In this document: one piece after another, positions 8,316 through 17,448 of the stretch
How positions within the stretch are numbered: position 1 is the stretch's first letter
Layout of the letters: each line of letters opens with the position of its first letter
Source: Bradyrhizobium sp. CCBAU 51627
GTDB taxonomy: Bacteria > Pseudomonadota > Alphaproteobacteria > Rhizobiales > Xanthobacteraceae
Direction of reading: 5' to 3'
Assembly: GCF_028128765.1 (NCBI RefSeq)
Contig: NZ_LBJG01000011.1
Span: 1 to 64,000, forward strand
Length of the DNA: 64,000 nt
Position numbers and translations under genes: made by a program
Notes under the pieces: model-generated
The model's database searches: none
What the model was told of the DNA's origin: nothing
The model's input: the letters and a program-made list of their open reading frames with translations, nothing else

Positions 8316-10374
8316 CAAGGTCAGGCCTCATCATCTGGAGCGCAAGGCGATTCTTTACGTGCGTCAGTCTTCGGCCCATCAGGTGTTGCACAATCGCGAG
8401 AGCAGCGCGCTCCAATACGCCATGCGAGACCGGCTGACGGCACTCGGGTGGTCAGAGATTGAAGTGATCGATGATGATCTCGGTCGTTCAGCCGCCGGCG
8501 GCATACAACGCGCCGGATTCGAGCGAATGGTGGCGGAGGTCTGCCTCGGCAAGGTTGGTGCGGTTTGCGCCCGCGAGGTCTCGCGCTTCGCCCGCAACAG
8601 CCGGGATTGGCAGCAACTCATCGAGATGTGCCGCGTGGTCGATACCGTTCTGGTCGATCAAGAGACCATCTATGCGCCAAGGCACGGCAACGACCGCCTG
8701 CTGCTCGGGCTCAAGGGCAGCCTCAACGAGTACGAGCTGGATCTGTTGCGCCAGCGCTCGCTCTCGGCCCGCTACGAGAAGGCGCGCCGGGGCGAGTTGG
8801 TTGTGACAGCGCCGGTCGGCTTCGTGAAGGCCGGCGACCGTTATGAGAAGGACCCGGATCGGCGCGTCCAGGAAGCGATCAAGCTGGTGTTCGACAAGGT
8901 CGAGGAACTGGGCAGCGCGCGACAGGCGCTCTGCTGGCTCCACGAGTACAACCTCGATCTGCCGGTGAAGCAGACCAACGGCGACACGGCCTGGCGGCGA
9001 CCAAACTAGTCTGCCATCCACCGGATCATTGAGAACCCGGTCTACGGCGGCGCCTATGCCTATGGTAAGACAGCTGTGGCGGCGGGATACAGCACCGCGG
9101 GCGTGAGCGTGAAGATCCGCCGCAAGGCGCGGAACGAATGGCTGACGCTGAAGCCCAACACTCACGAAGGGTATGTGAGCTGGGAGAAGTTCGAGGCGAT
9201 TCGCACCATGATCAGCAGCAATGTTCCCACCAGTCGGCATCACGGCGCGCCCAAGCATGGTGACGCACTGCTGGCCGGTCTGATCCGCTGCAAGCGCTGC
9301 GGTCGCAAGCTCACACTCCGGTACTCCGGCATGGAAAACCATATCCCGCGCTACAGCTGCAGCCGCGCCTGGATGGACAATGGCGGGGCCCACTGCATCG
9401 CCTTCGGCGGACTGCGCGTCGATGACGCCATCGAGGAAGCACTGCTTGGAGTCGTCGGTCCGGGCGCTGTCGCTGCCGCAACCGCTGCCGCCAAGGGAGC
9501 CAGGGAACGGCGCGATCAGGTACGCGATGCCCTCAGTCGCGACCTCGAAGCGGCGCGCTATGCCGCCGACAGGGCTTTCCGGCAATACGATGCCGCTGAT
9601 CCCGCGAACCGGCTGGTGGCCAGTGAGCTGGAAGCCCGCTGGAACAGAGCGCTCGCTCACGCGGCGGAGGTTGAGGCCAAGATCGCCATGCATGATGCGG
9701 CGATGCCCGCACCCCTTGCTGATCCAGCCTCGCTCGGCGTTCTGGCCTCGAACCTCAAAACGGTCTGGGATGCGCCGACGACGGATGCTCGCCTCAAGAA
9801 GCGCATTGTGCGCACCCTCATCCATGAGGTCGTGGCCGATATCGACGACCCGGCCTCGGAGATCGTTCTCGTGGTCCATTGGGTGGGGGGCGCCCACAGC
9901 GAGTTGCGCTTGCCGAAGCGCCGGCGCGGACAGCGCAACAGCACCTCTGCCGATATCGTCCAGGCCGTGCGTCAACTGGTGCTGATCGCCAGCGACGATC
10001 TGATTGCCGGCCTCCTCAATCGCAACGGCCTCAAGACCGGTAACGGCAATCGCTGGACCCGCGAGCGCGTCACATCAATGCGCTCGAACTACCACATCCC
10101 GGTGTTCAAGCCCGCCGAGGACGGGATCGAGCCATGGCTCAACCTTGGCAACGCCGCAAAGCTCCTGAAGATCGCGCCCAAGACGCTCCGACTGGCCGCT
10201 GAAGCCGGCGAGATCGAATCCATCCATCCTCTGCCGGATGGTCCTTGGATCCTCGCCCGCACCTGGCTGATAACAACTGCTGCTCAATCTATCGCCGAAC
10301 GAGCGCGACAGAACCCAAAATACCCCGCGGGATCGCATCCCGCTCAACAAAATCTCTTCTCTTCAATCACATAG
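8305..10374 (+). pseudogene. Large serine recombinase with an in-frame TAG
   Basis: Codons 1-234 encode a serine resolvase catalytic domain ([10 protein letters not shown] with the nucleophilic Ser; [29 protein letters not shown]). At 9007 a TAG replaces what is normally a Tyr (context RRPN-stop-SAIHRIIENPVYGGAYAYG). The same frame then continues without shift to 10374 through the recombinase domain, a zinc ribbon (IRCKRCGRKL ... YSCSRAW), a coiled-coil stretch and a C-terminal DNA-binding region. One base change (TAC to TAG) explains the break. Unless the stop is suppressed, the enzyme is inactive and the cassette is immobile. Confidence 0.85.
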
Positions 10375-11358
10375 CCAGATGGGTGTTCTGATGCGCAGTT
10401 GTAGTATCTGCGCCAAGTCTCCACTTTTTGCTGGGCGTCCGCAAGAGACAGGAACCAGTGGGCGTTGAGGCATTCGGCCCTGAAGCGGCCGTTGAAGGCC
10501 TCAATGAACGCGTTGTCGGTTGGCTTACCGGGCCGCGAGAAGTCCAGGGTGACACCGCGCTGGTAGGCCCAGAGGTCAAGATCGCGGGACACGAACTCGC
10601 TGCCTTGATCGACGCGGATCGTTGCCGGGAATCCCACTTCCTTGCAAGCCCTTTCCAACACCTCCACGACATCGGTGCCGCGGAAGGTGAACCGTGGCGC
10701 CAGCGCCGGCGAGAAGCGGGAGAAGGTATCGATGATCGTAAGGACGCGCAGCTTGTGTCCGCTCGCCAACTGGTCATGGACGAAGTCCATCGCCCAGGTC
10801 TCGTTCGATCGCGTCGCCGGCCTGCGATCATCGCGCAGCTTGGCCTTGACCCGGCGCTTCGGCGTTTTGTTGCGTAATTGCAGGCCCAATTCGCGATAGA
10901 TCCGCCGCGTCTTGTTCTGGCCATGGCGCCACCTTCACGACGCAGCAGCACGTGAACACGACGATAACCGTAGCGGATACGAACATGGCAGATCTCCTTG
11001 ATCTTCTGTTCGAGGGCAGCCTGGCCGGAGCGACGGGACTTGTAGTGGTAGGTCGAGCGGTCAAATTCGAGAGCGTCACAGGCCTTGCGGATCGAGACCT
11101 GCCACTCGCTGCGAACCGCGTCGACCAGCTTGCGCTTCCAGCCAGGCTTGATAGCTTTCGGCGGATCACGTCCTGCAGCATCTCCATGTCGAGGCTGAGA
11201 TCGGCGACCAGCTTCTTCAGCTTGCCGTTCTCCTCCTCGAGCTGCTTCAGCCGGCGGATCTCGGTCGGCAGCAGACCGTCATACTTCTTCTTCCAGTTGA
11301 AATAGGTCGCCTGGCTGATCCCGGCCTTGCCGCAGATCTTCGCCAGGTCCGTGACCAA
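10375..11358 (-). pseudogene. Truncated IS3-family transposase (OrfA + OrfB remnant)
   Basis: OrfA remains from AKICGKAGISQATYFNWKKK through its coiled coil (LKQLEEENGKLKKLVADLSL) but lacks its N-terminus, which ends abruptly near 11356. The expected TGA at the OrfA end is TCA. OrfB has the HTH and integrase core (WAMDFVHDQLASGHKLRVL; RVDQGSEFVSRDLD; DNAFIEAFNGRFRAECLN). It is broken by a one-base deletion near 10925 (REG followed by a shift to RHGQNKTRRIYRE) and loses its last residues at the junction with the recombinase cassette near 10375. Relic missing both ends, not the same IS as the copy at 5.4 kb. Confidence 0.85.
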
Positions 11359-11392
11359 ACCTTGTCGCCGTCAACCTGCGCGGCGGCAGCTT

Positions 11393-11689
11393 TCAACGGT
11401 CCCATGATCGAGGCGGAAACGCCACGGCTGCATCCGGGTTAACAGGATTATCGACGGTTCGGGATTTGGGCGGTCGTGCGTTGCGTATTGAATTGTTTGG
11501 CGCAGAGCTGCGCTGGCGTTCATCGATCGACGATGAGACCGCTCGACACTCAAGCCTCCGCTCCAGATCCGCCAATCCTGCCTTACATTCGGCGACAACC
11601 GATTGGGCGCGAAGCAGCTTGACCTTGAGCTCGTCCTGTTGCCTGAGTATTTTCTCAAGATCATCGTTCTGCATTGACGCATTGACCAT
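11393..11689 (-). CDS. Short coiled-coil hypothetical protein
   Basis: A 98-aa frame whose first 50 residues look coding: a heptad-rich helix (LEKILRQQDELKVKLLRA, then AECKAGLADLERRLE). The rest is low-complexity and may be read-through into unrelated DNA. It lies just upstream (on the minus strand) of the broken IS3 copy, so it could be the stump of a gene truncated by that insertion. No family recognised. Confidence 0.3.
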   Translation of the reverse strand: MVNASMQNDDLEKILRQQDELKVKLLRAQSVVAECKAGLADLERRLECRAVSSSIDERQRSSAPNNSIRNARPPKSRTVDNPVNPDAAVAFPPRSWDR

Positions 11690-11839
11690 CTACAGGCACC
11701 GATGCATGCGGCTCTCAAGCTTCAAGCACGCAGGCTTCGCATGTCGCAGATGCCCACCCTGAGTCATGGGCCTAAGCGATGCCAGCGATCGTCCTGAGGA
11801 CGCCTTTACGCTGGCGTTCTTTTTGAGAACCACCATTCG

Positions 11840-12206
11840 TTGCAAGCCCCCTTAAAAAACAATCGGCTTCTGCCCGGCAAGCCGGAGCGCGATCCGAAGA
11901 TGGCAGAGTTCGCGAGGCAGGAGCACGTTGGGAAAGCGCATCGGGAGACCTCTGCCATCGCTCAAGCGGACAACTTTCATCTGAGTACTTCAACCGGATG
12001 CTGAACGAGCATCATAGTCACAGCTGGTTTCGTCACATCTTCAAGCAACCAGCATGCCAATGCCGGTTGAGCGTTTTTATGAAGAAACGATGTCGGCTTT
12101 CCCGCAGCACGCAGTTGCACGCGGTGCTGTTGTCGCGCTCGAAACAAACGACGTCTTGAGCGAGACAGCCAACCCCGCAACCACGAGCGTCCGCGCGCAT
12201 TTTAGC
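11840..12206. repeat. Further copies of the diverged intergenic repeat; no gene
   Basis: About 12050-12210 matches the two units near 3.7 and 4.0 kb: catgccaatgccggttgagcg, tgaagaaac, then a cgctcgaaacaaacgacgtc block and an end at gcgtccgcgcgcatttt. A shorter match (aaaacaatcggcttctgcccggc) lies near 11855. The remaining DNA from 11690 to 12206 holds no convincing reading frame. The 12.05-kb copy sits exactly at the 3' end of the Wadjet operon. Confidence 0.45.
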
Positions 12207-13376
12207 CTAATGAAACTCTGGCAGGACTGGATCGAGTTCTTCCTGCTCGAGCGTCTTGGCTCCATCTTTCGCCAGGTAGGCTGCCAGAGCTGCGATACCG
12301 GAGTGCGGTGGACATCGAGCGGGCGCCGATTTTTTGAACGGCACTTGTCCCAAACGCTCGGCAACTTCGACGCTCATGAGGTGGGGACGGATTGGTCGAT
12401 CGACGGCGCGCTCGATGGTGTGGAAGATCCAGGTGCCGTCCGGATCGATGTCCGACCAATGAAAGATCGGCGTCTGTTCGGATACCAATCCTGCGATTGT
12501 CCGCAGCGCCTGCTGGGTGGCAAGCGAGGGGTACCCGCCGACATACATGGTCGTTCCTAATCGGCCGGGGTCCGCCTCGGCAATGTGCCGGTTGAAGCTT
12601 GCGAAGTTTTCGATCGTTAGAACGTAGGCCGGCGGCTCCCGGAACCGGACGCGATCTGCTTCCTTGGGAGTGATTCCGAGATAATGCGGAGATATCCTGG
12701 AAAGATCGGCTCCGCCGAGGTCGATCTTGCCCGCGATCAGCAGGGGCGGCGCGAAGCGCTCCAGCCCGATCGCTCGCAGTGCCTCGCGGGGGCGGGCGCC
12801 AGGCGGAAAGTCCATCATGCCGCTCAAAAGTCGGACCACGGCACCCTCGATGCGCTCCAGTATCTTGCTGTGCCCCACCGTACGTCGCGAGAAAGTTTTG
12901 TAGTCGACGTCCAGATGCTTGTTATCGAGGATCGCCTGGGCGAGAACGAATGCGTGGCGCAGCGTGTCGACGTCGGACGAACCGAATCCATGCCACGTCT
13001 TACCCCGCGCCCACACCTCTGCGATTTGAGAGCCGCTGTTCTTCAGGGACTCGTGCAGCGCCACCCCGGCTACAAGCCGCACGGCGGCATGCTCCGCGAT
13101 GCGTGAGGCCGGGGTGCGGCCGAGATATCGGTATAAGATCTCCGCCGAGACCAACCGCACGTGCGCCACTTGGTCTCGGTTGGCGCCGCGCCCCCAGCGA
13201 ATGGAGACCGCGCCGGCACTTTCGGCTTCCCTGATCTGTTTCAGGAAGGCGTCCGCCGCGACTACTGATGGGAAGGCGGGGTAGTCCGGGTGGGCGATCG
13301 GGCTTGCGGCCCCGGCCTCGAAGCGGTTGAGCAGGTCGTTCAGCAGGCCGATCGCATCCGTGAAACGCCGAGCCAT
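12207..13376 (-). CDS. jetD: Wadjet component JetD (Toprim nuclease)
   Basis: This 389-aa protein is last in the four-gene Wadjet operon. The C-terminal half has a Toprim-like fold: a conserved Glu in YVLTIENFASFN (about residue 255) and the DxD motif in HWSDIDPDG (about 310). JetD is the nuclease that cuts circular plasmid DNA after the JetABC motor extrudes it into loops (established for Wadjet). The N-terminal half (RFTDAIGLLNDLLNRFE...) corresponds to the DUF3322-like winged region. The ATG is two bases after the jetC stop, so the two are probably translationally coupled. Length is normal and no defect is seen. Confidence 0.88.
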   Translation of the reverse strand: MARRFTDAIGLLNDLLNRFEAGAASPIAHPDYPAFPSVVAADAFLKQIREAESAGAVSIRWGRGANRDQVAHVRLVSAEILYRYLGRTPASRIAEHAAVRLVAGVALHESLKNSGSQIAEVWARGKTWHGFGSSDVDTLRHAFVLAQAILDNKHLDVDYKTFSRRTVGHSKILERIEGAVVRLLSGMMDFPPGARPREALRAIGLERFAPPLLIAGKIDLGGADLSRISPHYLGITPKEADRVRFREPPAYVLTIENFASFNRHIAEADPGRLGTTMYVGGYPSLATQQALRTIAGLVSEQTPIFHWSDIDPDGTWIFHTIERAVDRPIRPHLMSVEVAERLGQVPFKKSAPARCPPHSGIAALAAYLAKDGAKTLEQEELDPVLPEFH

Positions 13377-13378
13377 GA

Positions 13379-16300
13379 CTACTCGGCGGCCAGACGGGTG
13401 GCGAGCTCATCTTCGGACATCAGGTCCGGATCGATGGCCATCAGCTCGCGCTTGGCCTTCTCTTTCAGTTCCACGACGGTAGCCCTGGACTGCTCGCCGA
13501 TCCGGTCCACCTCCACGATGGTGTCCATGTGCTCGAGCACGGCGACCCTCTTCTCGAATGGCGCAGCAATCACGAACTGCAGGCCGAGGTTTTTGTAAAA
13601 GCTCATCATCTGCCGCTGGTTCTTGCCGTCCATCTTGGAGAAAGCCTCATCGAACATGGCGAGCGCGAAACCGGCGGGCTTGCCGGCGCGACGCTCCGCG
13701 CTGCCGTAGACGGCGGCCAGCGAAGCGCCGATGGCAACGTAGATAGGCACCTGCTGTTCGGCGCCAGACCCGGTGCCGCGCCGCTGCTCCCAGCGGGTCG
13801 AGCGGCCGGTGGCAACATCCTCCATGTGGATCTCGAAGGTGTAGAAGTTGCGGTAGTCCTCGAACTGGGTGAAATCCTTGTCGGGGTCCTCGAGCAGCGC
13901 CTCGAGTGCGACGATCGTATCCTTGTGCGGGAAATCATCGGGCACGTCGCCCCGGAACAGCATATCGAGCGCCTCCGGAGAGGTTTTGGCGATCTCGATG
14001 ATCTTCAGGATGGGCTGGAATTCGACCATCTGGGTGCGATGGAATGAATATCGCTCGTTATGGAACGGATGTGCGTAGAGGCTCCGGTTCAACGATTGCA
14101 GCTCCCGCTCCATCTTTCCGATCCGGGCCGTGAGCGCGTTGATGAACTCGCCGCGCAGCAGGGTGGACGCCTTCTCCGCCGCTTCTCGCGCCTGCCGTTC
14201 GTACTGGCGCAGCTCATTGGATTCGATATCCGAGATGAGCTGTTCCATCCATGGCTTCACCTCCCGCAGCGGCTCGCTCTCCGCGCCGACTTGCGAGCTC
14301 ATCCCGAACTGGTCGAAGTAATCGTAAAGGAGTTCGCGGACCCGTCGCTCGATCCGGAGGCGTTCGGCGTCCGAAGCGTCCGCATCTTTGAGCGCTCTGT
14401 CGGCGATAGCGCGGTGTTTCTCCGCGAAGCCCTTCTGGGCTGCGGCATCGAGGCGCTCGCGGTACACGATCCTGCCCTTCGCGGCGGAGTAGAGTGGGAA
14501 GGTCTTGCGATAGATCGAGCGGGCGACCCGCAGGTTGAGTTCGGAGCCGGGCACGTTTTCGCCCTCTCCGAGCCTCCTCTCCGCCGACCTGACCTCACCG
14601 TCATGCTCGCCGAACGCCTTCTGCTGGATCTTTCGTTCGTCGAGCCTCTTGACCTTTAGCGTCTGCTGCGCTCGTTTCTTGTCGCGAAGCCCGCCGTCGC
14701 CCGCGCCGTCGAGCGCTTCGAGCCTCGCCTGGGCTTCGGCGATCTCGGTCTGCGCGGCTGCGAAGGCAGCGGCGCAAGCCTTCAGATCGTCACGTCCCTC
14801 GCAGATATTCTTCAGAGCGGCAAAGGCCTGCTCTGCCGCCTGGGCCTGCTTGCTCTTTTCCGTTTGGAGCCGATCGAGTTCCTCGGCCTGATCCTGCAGG
14901 GAGCGCAGGGCATTCGCCTGAGCCGCCTTTCCAATCTTGTGCTGCGAGGCTTCGATCCAGCGATGGGTCCTTACGAGTCCATCATCGTAGAGGCCATCCT
15001 TCATGATAGCCCGGCCGGGCCTGTTGAACTGGTCGAGCGTGTCCGCGAGGCGGACCGTGCCGTAGCGGCGCATGATGAAGGCCATCGCGTCCGGATCCTG
15101 GCTCCGGAAGATCGAGGGGAAAGTGCCGCGCTCCGGCTTGGCCCTGAACTGCTCGAGCTTGTTTAGGCTCACGAGCGATGCGTGGCGAAACTCGCGGCGA
15201 CCTTCCTTGAAGATTGACGTGGCGGCGCTGATATCCGCTCTGTCCACGAACACAGCTTCCCGGTCGCGGCCGAGGAGCGCCTCGGCGGCTCCCACCCACT
15301 CGGGTTCGGCGACTTCGATGATGTCGCAGAGCACGCGCGGGACCATTCCCCTCTGCCGCAGCCTGCGGCAGAGAAGTTCAGTGTCCTCGCCAAGATAGGC
15401 GCGCGCCCCTCCGGCCGCGTGCTGTCGAATGCGTTCGAGCACCTCAGCGCGCCGGCCTCGGAGCCCGGAAAGCTCCGCGATGATCGCTTGACGTGCTTCG
15501 TCGATCTTCGGCAGCCATTTGGCGCCGCTTGCCGCGAAGGACTTCTCGGCCGCGGTGACCTCGTCGGAGACGCCCCCGATGTCGGCCCCGGCGGTGGCGG
15601 TCACAAGACGCTCAAGCGCAGGAACGAAGTCCTCGAAACCGTCCGCGCACATCGCGCGTAGCGGCTCCAGGCGACGGATGTTCTCCATGCGAGCCTTGAA
15701 GTCCGCCGAGGCGCGGTGCGCCGCCTGCCCGGCCACATCGGCGGTCTGCTGCAGGGACTTTCTGCCGGTCTTGGCATCGTGCTCGGCGATCGCGGCCGTG
15801 AGACGTTCGATCTCGTTATCGATGGCCTTGACGTCGTCGTCGATGAATTCGAGTTCTTTTGCTGCCGCATCCCGGCGCGCCATCTCGGTACGCCGCTTGG
15901 TCTTGAAGTCCAGGTTTGTCGCGCGCGCCGCGAGCCAAGTCGCGCGTTTTGCGATCCACTCCTCCCTGAACTTGGTCTCGAGCGCCTCTTCAAGCTTGCC
16001 GAGGACGACCCGAAGCGCCCTCAGGGCTTCGAGCCTGAGGCGCATCTTTCGGATGGTTTCGCTGATGTTGCGGTATGTCTGGATCGACTCGCGCAGCTCC
16101 TTGATGCCGATCGGACTGTCCTCGAGGATGTAGTTCCGCACGAACTGCGTCGCCGTCTGGTTGTGGTCGAGCGTCATCGCGTTGACGATTGATTTCTGCA
16201 GGGCGCTGGCGTTCTGCTCGCCATAGGGCGAATGCGGCAGAAGATGGCGCATGTACTCACGGACGTAGTCGCTCGCCCGGTCGCGATGATTGACGAAGTT

Positions 16301-16813
16301 GCCTTCGCCGACCGCCGCGACGATCCGGGCGCGCACGTCCTCCCACGGCGCCGGGAATTGCGACTTTCCTCGCTGCTCGATGAAGTCCTTGGAGCTCAGA
16401 ACGGTCCCGACGGCGACGAACAGTGCCAGCACGGTCTCCCTGCTGTCGGACTTGCGCGCCTCAAGCGCCATGCCGATCGTGACCGGCGGGCGGGCGCCTT
16501 CCGTGTCTTCGAAACCGAGCGCGATGTAGGTGCGCGCCTCGTCGCGCCGACGCTGATCTTCGCCGAGCGTCCCGAGGCAGTAGTCGACGACGCTGCGCTT
16601 CGAGCCGCTGCGCGATTTTCCGCTGTCGCCGGCGACTGCGTTCAGGCGCAAGAACCGCCGGCTCGCGCCGGTGAGAACGACCTGTGCCATGTCGAGGATT
16701 GTGGATTTGCCGGACCGGTTCTCGCCCAGGACCCCGACGTGTCCTGTCACGTCGATGTCGGCGACGTCGAACAGGTGCCAGTTCACCATCGTCAGGTGGC
16801 GTAGCTCCATCAT
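13379..16813 (-). CDS. jetC: Wadjet component JetC (SMC/MukB-like ATPase)
   Basis: This 1144-aa protein has a Walker A motif GENRSGKST at residues 30-38, long charged coiled-coil arms either side of a hinge-like centre (about 460-640), and near the C-terminus a signature-like SGAEQQVPIYVAI followed by Walker B AMFDEAFSKMD. That is the layout of SMC/MukB/RecF ATPases. In Wadjet, JetC dimers extrude DNA loops and sense small closed circles. The start overlaps the jetB stop by four bases (ATGA). It lies between jetB and jetD, as expected, and is intact. Confidence 0.9.
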   Translation of the reverse strand: MMELRHLTMVNWHLFDVADIDVTGHVGVLGENRSGKSTILDMAQVVLTGASRRFLRLNAVAGDSGKSRSGSKRSVVDYCLGTLGEDQRRRDEARTYIALGFEDTEGARPPVTIGMALEARKSDSRETVLALFVAVGTVLSSKDFIEQRGKSQFPAPWEDVRARIVAAVGEGNFVNHRDRASDYVREYMRHLLPHSPYGEQNASALQKSIVNAMTLDHNQTATQFVRNYILEDSPIGIKELRESIQTYRNISETIRKMRLRLEALRALRVVLGKLEEALETKFREEWIAKRATWLAARATNLDFKTKRRTEMARRDAAAKELEFIDDDVKAIDNEIERLTAAIAEHDAKTGRKSLQQTADVAGQAAHRASADFKARMENIRRLEPLRAMCADGFEDFVPALERLVTATAGADIGGVSDEVTAAEKSFAASGAKWLPKIDEARQAIIAELSGLRGRRAEVLERIRQHAAGGARAYLGEDTELLCRRLRQRGMVPRVLCDIIEVAEPEWVGAAEALLGRDREAVFVDRADISAATSIFKEGRREFRHASLVSLNKLEQFRAKPERGTFPSIFRSQDPDAMAFIMRRYGTVRLADTLDQFNRPGRAIMKDGLYDDGLVRTHRWIEASQHKIGKAAQANALRSLQDQAEELDRLQTEKSKQAQAAEQAFAALKNICEGRDDLKACAAAFAAAQTEIAEAQARLEALDGAGDGGLRDKKRAQQTLKVKRLDERKIQQKAFGEHDGEVRSAERRLGEGENVPGSELNLRVARSIYRKTFPLYSAAKGRIVYRERLDAAAQKGFAEKHRAIADRALKDADASDAERLRIERRVRELLYDYFDQFGMSSQVGAESEPLREVKPWMEQLISDIESNELRQYERQAREAAEKASTLLRGEFINALTARIGKMERELQSLNRSLYAHPFHNERYSFHRTQMVEFQPILKIIEIAKTSPEALDMLFRGDVPDDFPHKDTIVALEALLEDPDKDFTQFEDYRNFYTFEIHMEDVATGRSTRWEQRRGTGSGAEQQVPIYVAIGASLAAVYGSAERRAGKPAGFALAMFDEAFSKMDGKNQRQMMSFYKNLGLQFVIAAPFEKRVAVLEHMDTIVEVDRIGEQSRATVVELKEKAKRELMAIDPDLMSEDELATRLAAE

Positions 16814-17448
16814 GCCTCGTCTCCTGCGGGCTGCGGAAACCGCGCCTCCTCGCTACGGACGTAGCGCTCAAGCCGTTGGAGGGCATCGCCGCCACTGATC
16901 AGCTTAATCATCGGACGGATCCTGATCTCGCAGTCCTGCTGCTCGTCGTCAAAATCACCGATCTCGACCAAACTGCGTTGGGCGGCCTCGCGCAGAATGT
17001 CCCGGAAGCGGGCGGCCGAGATCGCACCTCCGCCGCCGTGTTGCGCCATCTCGCGGTAGCGGTCGAACAGGTCGTTCAAGGTGGCGACAACGACGGCCCG
17101 GTCCTCGACCGCTCCGACGTTCACCTCCTGCTGCCAATACGCCGCCAGCACCAGCATGACGATTGTTTCATCGAGCTTCATCCGGGGCAGCGGCACGTCC
17201 TCGTCCATCGCGACGATGCCGGCCCACTGCGCCTCCGGATCGCGATGGACGCGGTATCCGCAACTATCGAAGAATCCGTCGACCACGTCGCGGAAGCGGC
17301 CATCCATGATCGTGTTGTAGACTGTCCCGGTCCGGGGATCTCCCGCGAACACGAACTGCCGCCGGAGCAGGAAGTGCAGCGCTTTGCGGAGGTCGGCTGC
17401 CTTTTCCGCGCCGAGGGAGCGCTCGACGTTTTCGAACTCACTGAGCAC
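16810..17448 (-). CDS. jetB: Wadjet component JetB (DUF4194, kleisin-associated)
   Basis: The product matches the DUF4194 family in size and position: a KALHFLLRRQFVFAG stretch near the start, a central acidic MDEDVPLPRMKLDETIVMLVLAAYW segment, and winged-helix-like ends (FRDILREAAQRSLVEIGDF). JetB corresponds to the MukE-type partner of the SMC motor. I prefer the GTG at 17448, which overlaps the jetA stop by 11 bases and begins VLSEFENVERSLG. The frame is open to 17502, but that start would overlap jetA by 65 bases. The 3' end overlaps jetC by four bases, so the operon is tightly coupled. Confidence 0.85.
   Translation of the reverse strand: MLSEFENVERSLGAEKAADLRKALHFLLRRQFVFAGDPRTGTVYNTIMDGRFRDVVDGFFDSCGYRVHRDPEAQWAGIVAMDEDVPLPRMKLDETIVMLVLAAYWQQEVNVGAVEDRAVVVATLNDLFDRYREMAQHGGGGAISAARFRDILREAAQRSLVEIGDFDDEQQDCEIRIRPMIKLISGGDALQRLERYVRSEEARFPQPAGDEA

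Noticed and set aside
8488..9975. 495-codon minus-strand frame opposite the serine recombinase
   Set aside because: Shadow of the recombinase coding strand; the plus strand shows catalytic and zinc-ribbon motifs.
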